Shown here: positions 1-8,844 of the stretch, piece by piece
How the letters are laid out: the number at the start of each line of letters is the position of its first letter
Position numbering within the stretch: position 1 is the first letter of the stretch
Assembly: GCA_027313705.1 (NCBI GenBank)
Contig: DAHVDE010000058.1
Location: 1 to 64,000 of the forward strand
Reading direction: 5' to 3'
DNA from: Actinomycetota bacterium
GTDB lineage: Bacteria; Actinomycetota; Actinomycetes; Streptosporangiales; Streptosporangiaceae
Length of the DNA: 64,000 nucleotides
Translations under genes and position numbers: made by a program
The notes under the pieces: generated by a model
The model's database searches: none
What the model was told of the DNA's origin: nothing
What the model saw: the letters and a program-made list of their open reading frames with translations, nothing else

Positions 1-1262
1 AGGTGTCCGACCGTGTACTGCGGCAGCCCGCCGCCCCAGCGGGTGACGCGGCTGTCCACTGGCAGGCCATTGACGCCGGTCGCGGCGGCCAGGTCGGTGG
101 CGGCGAGCCGCGCGAGGTCGGCGTCGTCGCGCTGGAGTACCGCCTCCTCGCCGATCCGGCCAACCGAGCAGCGGATGAAGTGCAACTCGCCGTTGCGTCC
201 GGCCAGCAGGTGCGGCCACTTGACCGTGCTGAACGTCACAGCCTTGACGGGCCGGCCGTCAACTGCGGGCACCAGGTAACCCGAGCTGGCGAGCGGCTCA
301 GGAAAGGCGCTGGCCTGGTACGCCAGGGTGACGATCGCCATGCTGGCGTACTCAATCGCCGCCAGATCGGCCGCCGGGCCGGCCGCGCCAGGCAATTGCG
401 CGACGAGCCGGCTGGCCGGCCTGGCAGGCAGGGCAAGGATGACGGCGTCGGCTTCGAGATGCACAGGCGTGATCGCCGGCCCGACGGTGAGCAGCCAGCC
501 GCGCGCACCGGCGCGGGCAAGCTCGCGCACCGCGGCCTTAGTGCGGACCTGCGCGCCGCTGGCCGCTGCTAGCGCAGCGGGCAAGGTGCCCGCGCCGCCC
601 GTGAGCGTCGCGAAGACCGGGGCAGGCGGGCCAGGTGCGGCCTGAACCGCCGGCTTGGGCATGAGGTCGGTGACCGATCTGGCGAGCGACGCGTGCTTTC
701 TTGAGGCCTGCGCCAGCGCGGGCAGGGTCGCCTCGTAGGACAACTGGTCGGCGCGGCCCGCGTAGACGCCGCCAAGCAGTGGCTCGACCAGGCGGTCCAC
801 GACCTCGGACCCGAACCTGGCCCCGACGTAGCTGGCGACACTTACGTCGCCTTCTCTGCGTGTCGGCGGGAGGACACTGTCATCGAGAGCCCTGGCGAGG
901 CCCGCTGGCGAGAGGATCGCGCTGTCCTCGAGCTCGGCGAAGTCACCAGGAACGCCCATGAACTGCCGTCTGGGCAGCGACCTGAACTCGCCCCTGGTCC
1001 AAAGGCGCGCCGTCGTGGCGCCCGGATGGACTAGTTGGTCAGCCAGGCCAAGCTCGGTGATGAGGCCGGTGGCCTCGGGCCGGCGCGCCAGCAGTGCCTC
1101 CGCGCCGACATCGACCTGGTGCCCGGCCACCTCGGCAACGGCCAGCTTGCCGCCGATGCCGGGCGATCCCTCAAGCACGGTCACGCTGGCGGCGCTGTCC
1201 CGCAGGAAGTAGGCGGCCGCCAGCCCGGCGATGCCGCCGCCCACGACCACGACGTGGGTCAC
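1..1262 (-). CDS. hemY: Protoporphyrinogen/coproporphyrinogen III oxidase (HemY/CgoX), 3' end outside window
   Basis: FAD-dependent oxidase of heme synthesis; in Gram-positive bacteria this family usually converts coproporphyrinogen III to coproporphyrin III. Reading the minus strand from a GTG at 1262 gives the N-terminal dinucleotide-binding motif VVVVGGGIAGLAAAYFLR, then LEGSPGIGGKLA, and near the window edge the family signature LPQYTVGHL. About 420 codons are inside the window, so roughly the last 50 residues are missing beyond the left edge; no internal stop is seen. The GTG overlaps the TGA of the cupin gene (GTGA), so translation is probably coupled. Its partner hemE lies about 3 kb away, also on the minus strand. 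Confidence 0.9.
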   Translation of the reverse strand, partial: MTHVVVVGGGIAGLAAAYFLRDSAASVTVLEGSPGIGGKLAVAEVAGHQVDVGAEALLARRPEATGLITELGLADQLVHPGATTARLWTRGEFRSLPRRQFMGVPGDFAELEDSAILSPAGLARALDDSVLPPTRREGDVSVASYVGARFGSEVVDRLVEPLLGGVYAGRADQLSYEATLPALAQASRKHASLARSVTDLMPKPAVQAAPGPPAPVFATLTGGAGTLPAALAAASGAQVRTKAAVRELARAGARGWLLTVGPAITPVHLEADAVILALPARPASRLVAQLPGAAGPAADLAAIEYASMAIVTLAYQASAFPEPLASSGYLVPAVDGRPVKAVTFSTVKWPHLLAGRNGELHFIRCSVGRIGEEAVLQRDDADLARLAATDLAAATGVNGLPVDSRVTRWGGGLPQYTVGH

Positions 1263-1696
1263 GCCGGCTCCATGCCGTAGCGGGCCATGAGCGCCCGTTC
1301 CTGGTCGCGGCCTGGCGGCTCGGCACCTGACCAGAGTTCCTGCAGCTCTTCGAAATAGGCGTCCATGGCGGGGGCATGCAATACCAGGAGCCTGGCGGGC
1401 TCGGCCGACTTGTTGCCGAAGGTGTGCGCGGCACCCCTGGGAACGAGGAGGAAGTCGCCAGGCGTGCCGGTCATCTCGGCGTCGTCGAGCCGGAACATGA
1501 TCGCTCCTTCGAGCACGAAGAAGGCCTCTGAGCAGTTGAGGTGCCGGTGCGGCGGCGGGGTCCGGCCACCTGGCGGCAAGGTGCGTTCCATCAGGGAGAA
1601 GTCACCGCCGGTCGTGCCAGCCACGGCCTTGAACGCCATCACGCTGCCGCGCGCTGTGAGCACGTGGCCAGCACCTGGAGGCAAGATTCCGGTCAC
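1259..1696 (-). CDS. Small cupin-domain protein
   Basis: 145 residues forming one cupin barrel. The metal-binding motif 1 is visible as PPHRHLNCSEAFFVLEG with the two His and a Glu, and motif 2 as PGDFLLVPRGAAHTFGN with Pro and His. Such single cupins are dioxygenases, isomerases or sugar/metal-binding proteins, and the substrate cannot be told from sequence. It starts at a GTG overlapping the TGA of the adenosine deaminase gene and ends in a GTGA overlap with hemY, so it is the middle gene of a three-gene coupled operon. Confidence 0.85.
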   Translation of the reverse strand: MTGILPPGAGHVLTARGSVMAFKAVAGTTGGDFSLMERTLPPGGRTPPPHRHLNCSEAFFVLEGAIMFRLDDAEMTGTPGDFLLVPRGAAHTFGNKSAEPARLLVLHAPAMDAYFEELQELWSGAEPPGRDQERALMARYGMEPA

Positions 1697-2697
1697 TTCG
1701 CGGTCACCTCATTCGCGGTCCAGTCGAAAGCCGCGCCGATCGATTCGAGTTTCTTCTTAGTCTCCGCGTCGCAGAGCGCGCCGTGCACGCCGGCCTCGTA
1801 GCAGGCGCGCATCGAGACGCCCATGGCGAGAGCGGCGGCGTACTCGGTGCTCAGGTCGCTTCCGAACATGGCCGGGTCGTCGGTATTAAGCGTGCACTTC
1901 ACTCCGGCCGCCAGCAGGCGGGGCAGCGGGTGTTCGGCGAGCGAGCTGACCACGCCCGTGCGCAGGTTGGACGTCGGACAGACGTCGAGCACGATGCCGC
2001 GGTCAGCCAGTTCGGCCACCAGCGCCGCGTCCTGCGCCGCCCTGATGCCGTGCCTGATCCGGTCGGCCCCGAGCGCGTCGATCGCGCCCCTGATCGACGC
2101 CGGGCCCTCCGACTCGCCCGCGTGCGGCACCGAGCCGAGGCCGCCATCCCTGGCCCGTGCGAACACCCGCTCGTAAGGCTCAGGCGGGTACTCGCTCTCC
2201 GAGCCGCCGAGACCGACACCGACGATGCCGCGGCCTGCATGTGCCAGGCTGTGCATGACGGTCAGCTCGGCGGCTTCGATCGGGTAGCCGCGCGGAATGT
2301 CTGGTGTCAGGTTGACAATAACGCCGTGGGTCTCGTAGGCCTGCGCGGCACCGTCGCAGTAGCCCGCGAAGATCTCCTCCCAGGAGACTCCCCGCCGAGC
2401 CGGCTCGGCCGGGGTGAAGATGCCTTCGAGGTAGACCGCGCCGAAGGCTGCCGCCTCGGCCGCGTAGTCGACGACGACCTGCCTGAAGTCCCTTTCTGTC
2501 ATCAGCGCCCGCGTCGTCATCGTCCACACCTCAAGAAAGTGCGGGAAGTCGCGGAACTCATAAAGCTCGGTCAACTGCTCGACCGAGCCGGCGAGCGTGA
2601 CACCATTTCTGCGGGCGATCGCCAGCATCGCGGGCGGCCGTACCGTGCCCTCGAGGTGCACGTGCAATTCGATCTTCGGGAACGTCACGGCTACCAT
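1693..2697 (-). CDS. add: Adenosine deaminase family protein
   Basis: Zinc amidohydrolase that deaminates adenosine (possibly adenine) to inosine (hypoxanthine) in purine salvage. The 334-residue length is typical. Metal and catalytic residues are visible: HVH in FPKIELHVHLEGT, the HAGE motif, the IRHGIRAA His, and NTDDPAMFGSDL with the Asp pair. The ATG at 2697 has little upstream purine; the in-frame GTG at 2688 has GGCAGGA eight bases before it and may be the true start (protein beginning TFPKIELHVH). It is the first gene of the add-cupin-hemY coupled operon. Confidence 0.92.
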   Translation of the reverse strand: MVAVTFPKIELHVHLEGTVRPPAMLAIARRNGVTLAGSVEQLTELYEFRDFPHFLEVWTMTTRALMTERDFRQVVVDYAAEAAAFGAVYLEGIFTPAEPARRGVSWEEIFAGYCDGAAQAYETHGVIVNLTPDIPRGYPIEAAELTVMHSLAHAGRGIVGVGLGGSESEYPPEPYERVFARARDGGLGSVPHAGESEGPASIRGAIDALGADRIRHGIRAAQDAALVAELADRGIVLDVCPTSNLRTGVVSSLAEHPLPRLLAAGVKCTLNTDDPAMFGSDLSTEYAAALAMGVSMRACYEAGVHGALCDAETKKKLESIGAAFDWTANEVTAK

Positions 2698-3120
2698 CCT
2701 GCCGCACGCCTAAGGGGGTCAGACGGGTTACCTGCAGTGGGCGAGCACGGCGCTGCCTACCGCGACCTGCGCAGTGCCCTCGGGCACGACCCGGCGCGAC
2801 GGATCGAGAGCCGCCCGGACTCAGATCAGGGGCGCGAACGCGCAGTCGGCATTGACGGAAACCCACTGGTCGGCTCGCCACGGGCGTCAGGGTCCGCTGG
2901 CAGCGGACGGGTTCCCTCATGGCTGTCGGCGGTGAGGCTGTGCGGCGCGCCGCGCGGATCAAGCTCCCGAACTCGGTGCCGGTGCAGGAGCTCCCTGTGC
3001 CGGCGGCTGCGTTCGGGTGGCACCGGCTCTGCCAGGCAGTTGCCGGCAACAGTTTGGTAACTGCGACAGAAATTTGGCCCTGGCAGAATCCTGATGCCCG
3101 GTCCGCCGCGTCGAAGCGGC
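2698..3120. other. Intergenic region between divergent add and DUF4349 genes
   Basis: 423 bases between two divergently transcribed genes. Open frames here have no recognisable protein and look like GC-rich chance frames. The region should hold promoters for both genes; I see no convincing paired -35/-10 box and no operator. Confidence 0.5.
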
Positions 3121-4095
3121 ATGAGCCGATCCGTTAGCTCCCTTCTTGCCGCCATTGCCACGTGCGCGGGCGCCGGGCTCCTGGTCGCCGCCTGCTCCTC
3201 CTCAGTGCCCGCCGGCTCAGGGCCCGCCGGCTCAAGGCCCGCCGGCTCAGTGCCCGCCGGCTCAGTGCCCGCCGGGTTGTCAGAACGCCACGCCGGGCCG
3301 GCCGCCGGTGCACCCATGGCCGGCCAGGCCAAAAGCGCAGCCGGCCCCGCAGGCCAGTCCGCATCGGGCGCCGGCGAGATTTCCGCGCTGCTCCCGCTCC
3401 AGAACATCATCTACACGGCCAGCCTGACGTTGGCGGTCAGCAACGTCACCGCCGCCGCGACGCAGGCCAGCAACGATGTCACCGCCGCTGGCGGCTACAT
3501 CGCCGGCGAGCAGCAGACCGCTCCTGGCGGCAAGCACGAAGGGGCGAAGGTGAGCTTGCAGCTCAAGATCCCCGTCGCCGCCTACCAGGCCACGCTGGCC
3601 AAGCTCACCGCCCTCGGCAAGCCGGTTTCCTTCAGCACCGAGGCGCAGGACGTGACCCAGCAGGTGGCCGACGTGAACAGCCGGGTAGCGTCGGCGAAAG
3701 CCGCGATCACCCAGTTGCGCGCGCTGTTGCGCCGTGCAGGCAACGTCAGCGCCTTGCTGTCGGTGCAAGATGAGATCAACGCGCAAGAGTCGGACCTGGA
3801 GTCGCTGCTCGCGCAGCAGCAGGCACTCGACCACGAGACCAGCTATGCCACCGTGACCTTGCAGGTGACCGGGCGCAAAGCCGCGTCCGCGCCAGGCAAG
3901 AAGGCAAGCCACGGGCTCGTCGCCGGGCTTGGTGCAGGCTGGCGGGCGCTCAAGCTGGTCGTCGGGTGGCTGCTGACCGCGATAGGCGCGGTGCTGCCTT
4001 TCGCGATCCCGCTCGCGGTCATCGGCTGCATCGTCTACGCCGGCCGGCGCCGCCAGGCCCGCAGGCGCAAGTCTCAGCCGGCCGGAACCGCATGA
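3121..4095 (+). CDS. DUF4349 lipoprotein
   Basis: 324-residue membrane-anchored lipoprotein of unknown function. The start at 3121 gives a good lipoprotein signal peptide ([20 protein letters not shown] then LVAAC, lipobox Cys). A short five-copy PAGS(X) linker follows, then the DUF4349 body ([14 protein letters not shown], later [21 protein letters not shown], a helical/coiled part with [19 protein letters not shown]), a C-terminal membrane helix ([20 protein letters not shown]) and a basic tail. The gene overlaps the 3' end of the convergent hemE by 22 bases. An ATG at 3094 is in frame but would spoil the signal peptide. Confidence 0.85.
   Translation: MSRSVSSLLAAIATCAGAGLLVAACSSSVPAGSGPAGSRPAGSVPAGSVPAGLSERHAGPAAGAPMAGQAKSAAGPAGQSASGAGEISALLPLQNIIYTASLTLAVSNVTAAATQASNDVTAAGGYIAGEQQTAPGGKHEGAKVSLQLKIPVAAYQATLAKLTALGKPVSFSTEAQDVTQQVADVNSRVASAKAAITQLRALLRRAGNVSALLSVQDEINAQESDLESLLAQQQALDHETSYATVTLQVTGRKAASAPGKKASHGLVAGLGAGWRALKLVVGWLLTAIGAVLPFAIPLAVIGCIVYAGRRRQARRRKSQPAGTA
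3205..3279 (+). repeat. 15-bp tandem repeat in the DUF4349 gene
   Basis: Five consecutive 15-bp units, variants of GTGCCCGCCGGCTCA, encode repeated Pro-Ala-Gly-Ser-X directly after the lipobox. The unit is a multiple of three, so copy-number change keeps the frame; it acts as a flexible spacer between the anchor and the domain. Confidence 0.9.
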
Positions 4096-5111
4096 ACCAG
4101 CTCGGTCAGCCGGGTGAGCATGTCAGGGTCGGTGTCCGGCAGCACGCCGTGGCCGAGGTTGAAGATATGGCTCTCCGCCATCCGGCCCGCAGCGAGCACC
4201 TGCCTGGCCCGCTCCTCGATGACCGGCCAGGGCGCGAGCAAGATCGCCGGGTCCAGGTTACCTTGCAGCGCCTTGCCAGGCGAGACCCGGTGCACGGCCT
4301 CGTCAAGCGGCACCCGCCAGTCCACGCCGACCACGTCCGCGCCCGCCTCGCCGAGCAACCCGAGCAGCTCCCCCGTGCCGACCCCGAAGTGGATGCGCGG
4401 CACGCCTGAATCGGCCAGCGCGCGAAAGACACGGGAGCTGAAAGGGAGCACGCTGCGCTGGTAGTCCTGCGGGCTGAGCACCCCGGCCCAGGAGTCGAAC
4501 AACTGGATCGCGGAAACACCCGCCGCCACCTGGACCTTGAGAAATGCGATCGTGATGTCGGCCAGTCGCCCGAGCAAGCCTGCCCACAGGCGAGGCTCGC
4601 CGTACATGAGTGCCCTGGTCCGGTCGAAGTTCTTGGAAGGACCGCCCTCGATCAGGTAACAGGCCAGCGTGAAGGGACCTCCGGCGAACCCGATGAGCGG
4701 CGTGCCGCCGAGCTCGGCGGTCAGCAGGCGCACCGCCGAGGTGATGTAAGGCACGTCCTCGGGGTGCAGTTCCCTCAGCGCGGCCAAGTCGGCCTCGCCG
4801 CGCACCGGCTTCTCAATGACGGGTCCGACGCCCGGGCGAATCTCGACGCCGACCCCGACCGCGCGCAGCGGCACGACGATGTCACTGAACAAGATCGCGG
4901 CATCGACACCGTACCTGCGTACCGGCTGCAAGGTGATCTCGGTGATCATCTCGGGGTCCGTGCACGTGTCGAGCATCGCCTTGCCTGCCCTGAGCGCGCG
5001 GTATTCAGGCAGCGCCCTGCCTGCCTGGCGCATGTACCAGACCGGCGCGTGCGACACCGGCTGCCTGCGGCAGGCCCTGACGAACGCCGAGTCTGACAGC
5101 TCGCTATTCAC
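4074..5111 (-). CDS. hemE: Uroporphyrinogen decarboxylase
   Basis: Decarboxylates the four acetate side chains of uroporphyrinogen III to give coproporphyrinogen III, the substrate of HemY encoded nearby. The signature [16 protein letters not shown] is present near the N-terminus, and [18 protein letters not shown] and [12 protein letters not shown] follow. The start is placed at GTG 5111 (protein [19 protein letters not shown]), giving 345 residues, the usual size; the frame is open upstream to 5204 but the extension is not conserved-looking. Convergent with the DUF4349 gene, overlapping its end by 22 bases. Confidence 0.95.
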   Translation of the reverse strand: MNSELSDSAFVRACRRQPVSHAPVWYMRQAGRALPEYRALRAGKAMLDTCTDPEMITEITLQPVRRYGVDAAILFSDIVVPLRAVGVGVEIRPGVGPVIEKPVRGEADLAALRELHPEDVPYITSAVRLLTAELGGTPLIGFAGGPFTLACYLIEGGPSKNFDRTRALMYGEPRLWAGLLGRLADITIAFLKVQVAAGVSAIQLFDSWAGVLSPQDYQRSVLPFSSRVFRALADSGVPRIHFGVGTGELLGLLGEAGADVVGVDWRVPLDEAVHRVSPGKALQGNLDPAILLAPWPVIEERARQVLAAGRMAESHIFNLGHGVLPDTDPDMLTRLTELVHAVPAG

Positions 5112-5281
5112 GCCGCCGATCGTCTCACAGTGCCCGCGGGCCGCGAGCCGGCGGTCGCCCGATGTACCTTTGCCGACGAAACGCCCAGATGACACGCCGT
5201 TCAAGATCCACGGAATGCGGTCAAGTCCATGTCAGCATCTCTAGATACGCACAGTAAGAAATGCATAAGCAGGAGCGGTAG

Positions 5282-5482
5282 ATGAACAATACATTTCGCG
5301 ACTGCCCAGGCTGCGGTTCTTACCGCGAGTTCGTCCAGTTGCATGCGGAACCTGAGCGCTGTCCTGACGTGCCAAGCGGACGTTGCCCTGAGTGGTTCTG
5401 CACCGCGTGCGGATCGAGCCTCCTGCTAGATCTGGTCCCCGCGCTCGGATCGCGGCACGGGCACACACGGGAAGCGGCTTGA
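5282..5482 (+). CDS. Small zinc-ribbon protein
   Basis: 66-residue protein with two Cys pairs, CPGC near the N-terminus and CTAC after WF, spaced as in a zinc ribbon. The ATG has a good AGGAG six bases upstream, which supports real translation. It sits just ahead of the DUF3000 gene on the same strand with an 8-base gap. Function unknown; small zinc ribbons of this kind are often nucleic-acid or protein adaptors. Confidence 0.65.
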   Translation: MNNTFRDCPGCGSYREFVQLHAEPERCPDVPSGRCPEWFCTACGSSLLLDLVPALGSRHGHTREAA

Positions 5483-5489
5483 GAGTCCG

Positions 5490-6152
5490 ATGCCACCGCC
5501 TCGCGCGCTGAGACCCGCAGCGACGCCCGACGACCGGCCGCGGACTGCCGAGACTGCGTTCCGCCAGGCGCTATCGGAGGTAGAGGCAGGGATAGCAGGA
5601 GTCTCGCTCGTCAGGCCGCAAGTGAGCTTCGAAAGCGAGCCACCACCCCGTCGCCTGGCGCCCCAGGCAATGGCAATCGCCGCCTCCATCGAGCTAGAGC
5701 CGGGCGAGAACGATGAGGCTGAGGTGGGTTCCGGCCGGTTCGTGCTGCTCTATGACCGCGCCGGGCAAGATGGCTGGGCCGGGCCCTTCCGCGTGATCGC
5801 TTACCTGCGTGCCGACCTGGAACCTGAGATAGCCGCCGACCCGCTGATCGGGCAGGTCGGCTGGAGTTGGCTGACCGAGGCGCTTGATAACCGGCTGGCT
5901 GGGTATGCGGCCATTAGCGGTACCGTCACCAGGGTAGTAACGGAAGGGTTCGGTGCGAAGCAAGATCAGCCGGTCGCGACCGACTTCGAGATGCGGGCAT
6001 CGTGGTCACCGGTCAGTGAGGGGCAGGAGACTTTCGCGCTCGACCGGCACGTCGGTGCCTGGGCCGACGCGCTGTGCGCGGCCTGCGGCATGGCGCAGGT
6101 AGCGCCTGGCGTGGCACAGCTTCCCGCCAGGCCGCGAAGGTACCGCCCGTGA
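5490..6152 (+). CDS. DUF3000 domain protein
   Basis: 220-residue actinobacterial protein of unknown function. The family is recognised from TAFRQALSEVEA near the start, RLAPQAMAIAASIE, GRFVLLYDRAGQDGWAGPFRVIAYLRA and the WAGALC-like segment near the C-terminus (HVGAWADALCAACG). It is a regular neighbour of hemE and ribonuclease D in actinomycetes. Its TGA overlaps the GTG start of the next gene (GTGA), so the two are probably translated together. Confidence 0.85.
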   Translation: MPPPRALRPAATPDDRPRTAETAFRQALSEVEAGIAGVSLVRPQVSFESEPPPRRLAPQAMAIAASIELEPGENDEAEVGSGRFVLLYDRAGQDGWAGPFRVIAYLRADLEPEIAADPLIGQVGWSWLTEALDNRLAGYAAISGTVTRVVTEGFGAKQDQPVATDFEMRASWSPVSEGQETFALDRHVGAWADALCAACGMAQVAPGVAQLPARPRRYRP

Positions 6153-7363
6153 GCGTGCCGCTGCTCGAGCCGAGAGAAGGACTGCCACCGCTGATCTCGA
6201 CCGGGGAAAAACTGGCCGAGGCCGTCAGCCGGCTGCGCTCGGGTACCGGGCCGGTGGCCGTCGACGCCGAGCGCGCTTCCGGCTTCAGGTACGGGCACCG
6301 GGCTTTCCTCGTGCAGTTCAGGCGCACGGGCGCCGGCACCATGCTGATAGACCCGGTCGGGTGTCCCGATCTGGCTGGCCTCGATGCCGCGCTCGGCGAC
6401 ACCGAGGCCGTGCTGCACGCCGCCGGCCAGGATCTGCCCTGCCTTTCCGATCTCGGTTACCGGCCCAGGCGGCTGTTCGACACCGAACTGGCCGGGCGAC
6501 TGCTCGGCTATCCGCGGGTTGGCCTCGGCACGCTGGTGGCTGAGGTGCTTGGCTTGGCGCTAGAGAAGAGCCATTCCGCAGCCGACTGGTCGACCAGGCC
6601 GCTGCCGCTCGAGTGGCTGAAGTACGCGGCGCTCGATGTCGAGGTTCTGGTCGAATTGCGGGACGCACTGGCCGAGCAACTGGCCGAGCAGGACAAGCTA
6701 GCCTGGGCCGAACAGGAGTTCGCCAACGTCCTGGCGGCGAAGCCACCGCCGCCGCGCCGTGACCCCTGGCGCAGGACTTCCGGCATCCACCGGGTTCGAA
6801 GCAGGCGGAGCCTGGGCATCGTCCGCGAACTCTGGCTGGAGCGCGACCGGATCGCGCGGCATCGCGATATCTCGCCGACCAGGATCCTGCCCGACTCGGC
6901 GATCGTGGACGCGGCCCGCACCGCCCCTGGCACGATGGAAGAACTCGGCAAGCTGACCGGGTTCACCGGGCGGGGCGCCCGCCGGTACGGCCAGGACTGG
7001 CTGCGGGCCATCCGCATGGCCAAGTCACTGCCCGACGACGAGCTTCCTGAACCGTCGGCACCGCCGAGCGACGGACCGCCGCCAGCGCACCGCTGGGCTG
7101 AGCGCGACCCGGTGGCGGCCAAGCGGCTGACCGCGACCCGCGCGGCGGTGGCCGCGCTCGCCGACGCCGGGCACCTGCCGGCCGAGAACCTGCTCGCCCC
7201 GGACGCCGTGCGCAGGCTGGCCTGGCAGCCGCCAGAACCGCTCACGCCCGAGTCAGTAGCCGGGGAGCTAAACCGCTACGGAGCCAGGCCATGGCAGGTT
7301 GAGATCACCTCCACCCCGATAGCGATGGCGTTGCTGCGGCTGATCGAGAAGGGCGAAGCCTGA
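6149..7363 (+). CDS. rnd: Ribonuclease D-like 3'-5' exonuclease with HRDC domain
   Basis: 404-residue RNase of the DEDD exonuclease family, trimming 3' ends of tRNA precursors and other RNAs. Exonuclease motifs: VAVDAERASGF (Asp and Glu of motif I), VLHAAGQDLPCLSDLG (motif II) and LKYAALDVEVLVELRD (motif III). An HRDC nucleic-acid-binding domain follows (LWLERDRIARHRDISPTRILPDSAIVDAA). The GTG at 6149 is chosen because it overlaps the DUF3000 stop and starts just before the conserved part; 25 codons of open frame lie upstream inside DUF3000. Confidence 0.93.
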   Translation: MSVPLLEPREGLPPLISTGEKLAEAVSRLRSGTGPVAVDAERASGFRYGHRAFLVQFRRTGAGTMLIDPVGCPDLAGLDAALGDTEAVLHAAGQDLPCLSDLGYRPRRLFDTELAGRLLGYPRVGLGTLVAEVLGLALEKSHSAADWSTRPLPLEWLKYAALDVEVLVELRDALAEQLAEQDKLAWAEQEFANVLAAKPPPPRRDPWRRTSGIHRVRSRRSLGIVRELWLERDRIARHRDISPTRILPDSAIVDAARTAPGTMEELGKLTGFTGRGARRYGQDWLRAIRMAKSLPDDELPEPSAPPSDGPPPAHRWAERDPVAAKRLTATRAAVAALADAGHLPAENLLAPDAVRRLAWQPPEPLTPESVAGELNRYGARPWQVEITSTPIAMALLRLIEKGEA

Positions 7364-7399
7364 CCTGCCGGTGCCCGCCCCTCCGCCCCTCCGCCACGG

Positions 7400-7750
7400 C
7401 TAGGCGGCATTTCGAAGGAAGGGCAGGTTGCACGGCTTGGCCGAACCCGGCTTGAGCACGCCCGCGCAGGGAAGGGGCGCGACGGACGGCGGGTAGTCGG
7501 GAAAGACGTTGAGCAGAATCTCGCAGTCGCAGCAACCGCCCTTCCTGGCGAACTGAGCAAGCAGGCCGCCAGGCTGAGCCGCGCTGGTGTCCCGCCACCT
7601 GATCGTCCAGCGATAGCTGCCGTCGCAGCCGAATTCGGTGATCATGCGAAGCAGGAAACACCGCACGCACTCAAGCTCACCTGGCGCGGTTAACCGCTCG
7701 GCCAGTTCAGCAAGCTCGGTCTCTACCGCCGCTGACACGTCCTTAGCCAT
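7400..7750 (-). CDS. DUF2695-like Cys-rich small protein
   Basis: 116 residues, recognised by ELECVRCFLLRMITEFGCDGSYRWTIRW and a GGCCDCEILLNVFPDYPPS block; the Cys pattern suggests metal binding. DUF2695-type proteins are common in actinomycetes with no known role. A plausible AAAGGA ribosome binding site lies 7 bases before the ATG. Convergent with rnd, 36 bases apart, and downstream of the MutT1 gene on the same strand. Confidence 0.75.
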   Translation of the reverse strand: MAKDVSAAVETELAELAERLTAPGELECVRCFLLRMITEFGCDGSYRWTIRWRDTSAAQPGGLLAQFARKGGCCDCEILLNVFPDYPPSVAPLPCAGVLKPGSAKPCNLPFLRNAA

Positions 7751-7779
7751 TGCCCGGTCCTTTCAAGTGCCGGAATCTG

Positions 7780-8844
7780 TCAGTCGACTTCTATCGCATG
7801 GCTCGGACATCCAGGCTCGGTGATCAGGTCCTGCCGTTCGACGGAAACCAACGCGCCGCGGGCTATCTGCAGCACGATGAAGCTTCCCTTGCGCAAAGCC
7901 AGCTCAGGCCGGCCTGTGCCGTCCTGGCCTGTACCGTCCTGGCCTGTGCCGTCCTGTTCAGGGCCGCCCTGTTCAGGGCCGTCCTGGCCAAGCGCCGAGC
8001 GCGCTGCGGCGATCATGAGCGGCAGGTTTTCCCTGTGCCCGCAGATCAGCGTCGGCGCGCCTGCGCGGGCGAGGCCGGAGACCAGGCGGGCGGCATCCGC
8101 GCTGCCGTCACCGCTGCCATCACCACTGCCGTCACCGCTGCCGTCACCACTGCCGTCACCACTGGCGGCTCCGGCCGGCCTGGGCACGGTGAAGGCGGGC
8201 GCGATCTCGACCTGCGACCCGACTGCCTCCGCATAAGGACGCACCGTGGCCAGGCAACGCTCGGCGGGCGAGCTCAGGATTCGGCACCGTCCGTAGCTGG
8301 CCAGCAGCGCGGCGAGCAGCCGGGCGTCGGCATAGCCCGTGGCGTCGAGCGGCCTGGACAGGTCAAGCGGACCGGCGGGTGACTTGGCTCCCGCCTGCGC
8401 GTGCCGCAGCAAGATAAAGGGGACCGAGTCCGCCGGGCCGGCCGTGAATTCGTCGAGCAGCCTGACGTCCCGCTCGTATGACAGCCGCTCGCGTGCCAGT
8501 CCAGGGTTCAGCCAGGCTAGTTCGTCGACCTCGTGACCTGGTACGAAGCCTTCGTCAGCCACGCAGCGGGCCGCCCAGTAGCTGACGTGCTTCTGCCGGT
8601 CAGCGACCTGGTACCGGGAGGCGGCCAGCCGCCGCCCAAGCACCACCCGCAGGCCGGTTTCCTCGGCTACCTCACGGGTGGCGGTAAGCAGAACGTGCTC
8701 GCCGTCCCCTGACTTGCCCTTGGGGAACGACCAGTCGTCATATTTGGGCCGGTGAACGAGCACGACTTGCGTTTCGTCATCCGCCCGCTGCCAGACCAAG
8801 GCCCCAGCGGCGCGGATCGGTTCCGCACCGTGATGGTCAGCCAT
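7780..8844 (-). CDS. mutT1: MutT1-type Nudix hydrolase fused to histidine phosphatase domain
   Basis: 354-residue two-domain protein like mycobacterial MutT1, which removes 8-oxo-(d)GTP from the nucleotide pool. The N-terminal Nudix box is clear ([28 protein letters not shown]5EX7REVXEEXGL). The C-terminal half carries the histidine-phosphatase RHG-like motif as LLRHAQAG and a later [12 protein letters not shown] with the second His. Two low-complexity inserts, (SGDG)n and (GPEQ/DGTGQ)n, interrupt the phosphatase half. The start overlaps the stop of ppk1 by 8 bases, and pairing of MutT1 with polyphosphate kinase is a common actinobacterial arrangement. Confidence 0.9.
   Translation of the reverse strand: MADHHGAEPIRAAGALVWQRADDETQVVLVHRPKYDDWSFPKGKSGDGEHVLLTATREVAEETGLRVVLGRRLAASRYQVADRQKHVSYWAARCVADEGFVPGHEVDELAWLNPGLARERLSYERDVRLLDEFTAGPADSVPFILLRHAQAGAKSPAGPLDLSRPLDATGYADARLLAALLASYGRCRILSSPAERCLATVRPYAEAVGSQVEIAPAFTVPRPAGAASGDGSGDGSGDGSGDGSGDGSADAARLVSGLARAGAPTLICGHRENLPLMIAAARSALGQDGPEQGGPEQDGTGQDGTGQDGTGRPELALRKGSFIVLQIARGALVSVERQDLITEPGCPSHAIEVD
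7915..7992 (-). repeat. 15-bp tandem repeat in mutT1 (second insert)
   Basis: About five degenerate 15-bp units resembling CCGTCCTGGCCTGTG on the plus strand encode the DGTGQ/GGPEQ repeats of MutT1. In frame with the gene. Confidence 0.8.
8100..8160 (-). repeat. 12-bp tandem repeat in mutT1 (first insert)
   Basis: Five consecutive 12-bp units, variants of CGCTGCCGTCAC on the plus strand, encode the Ser-Gly-Asp-Gly repeats in the phosphatase domain of MutT1. Unit length keeps the reading frame. Confidence 0.9.

Noticed and set aside
1783-3060. 425-codon open frame on the plus strand
   Set aside because: It lies opposite adenosine deaminase, has a composition typical of antisense frames in high-GC DNA and no recognisable motif.
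7780-8844. Splitting the Nudix and phosphatase halves into two genes
   Set aside because: No stop or start signal between them, and the fused arrangement is the known MutT1 layout.
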